This document shows positions 64,000-64,000 of a DNA stretch of 64,000 nt, piece by piece (within the stretch, counting starts at the first letter, position 1; every line of letters starts with the position of its first letter). Source of the stretch: a virus. The translations under genes and the position numbers were made by a program. The DNA lies in IMG/VR virus record IMGVR_UViG_3300020057_001232, positions 1 through 64,000 of that record; one strand, 5' to 3'. The notes beneath the pieces are model-generated. The model had not been told where the DNA came from. It saw only the letters and a program-made list of their open reading frames with translations, and searched no databases.

Positions 64000-64000
64000 A

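Noticed and set aside
1-64000. CRISPR array
   Set aside because: No set of regularly spaced identical short repeats was found; the recurring palindromes are IS605-type ends at scattered places.

Overview
This window looks like part of a large double-stranded DNA bacteriophage genome, or a phage-derived replicon, with a Gram-negative host. The evidence is gene density, many stop/start overlaps with good Shine-Dalgarno sites, a phage-style DNA metabolism set (family A polymerase, DnaG-like primase, DinG-like helicase, DHFR, MazG-like pyrophosphatase, HNH nuclease), a tail-collar/fibre protein, and several lipoproteins with clear lipoboxes. No terminase, capsid or portal gene is visible and no 16S/23S rRNA was seen, so host and virus family cannot be fixed. 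Standard code 11 fits. TAG is a normal stop in several genes although the window carries a tRNA with a CUA anticodon.

Layout. 1-9.8 kb: ATP-grasp and AAA+ genes, a PTH2-like protein beside the CUA tRNA, a nucleotidase, a lipoprotein, and an NAD salvage operon (nicotinamide phosphoribosyltransferase, HAD phosphatase, NMN adenylyltransferase/Nudix). 9.8-20.5 kb: vWA protein, HNH nuclease, a UDG-like/exonuclease/DNA polymerase with two inteins, and a DinG-like helicase with an intein in its P-loop. 20.5-28.6 kb: membrane and secreted proteins, a PcfJ-like protein, a 109-nt structured RNA, a 993-residue reverse transcriptase/RNA-polymerase-like palm protein, a primase, and a small gene split by an IS605-type deletion derivative. 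28.8-39.4 kb: hypothetical and secreted proteins, an M14 carboxypeptidase lipoprotein, a ClpP-like protease, a second PcfJ-like protein, a 2H-phosphoesterase-like protein, a frameshifted vWA gene and TerC. 39.4-45.4 kb: two 2OG-Fe(II) oxygenases each followed by a related small protein, the tail fibre, and a Ro60/TROVE protein. 45.4-52 kb: a MoxR-type ATPase operon facing a CobT-like zincin-vWA protein. 52-64 kb: caspase-fold lipoproteins, a permuted NlpC/P60 protein, a Y-RNA-like tRNA-containing RNA, a JAB-E1 pair, a third PcfJ-like protein, a GH114-like glycosidase lipoprotein, a nucleotidyltransferase and DHFR.

How it may fit together. Replication genes are interleaved with genes that likely reprogramme or protect the infected cell: NAD resynthesis, RNA handling (Ro60 homologue plus candidate Y RNA, PTH2, CUA tRNA), ubiquitin-like chemistry (JAB plus E1), MoxR/vWA remodelling, and envelope-directed hydrolases. 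The most unusual item is the RT/RdRp-like polymerase directly downstream of a cloverleaf-like RNA closed by a 13-bp stem. A second theme is IS605/TnpB debris: right-end or omega-RNA-like pieces remain without an intact TnpB in the window.
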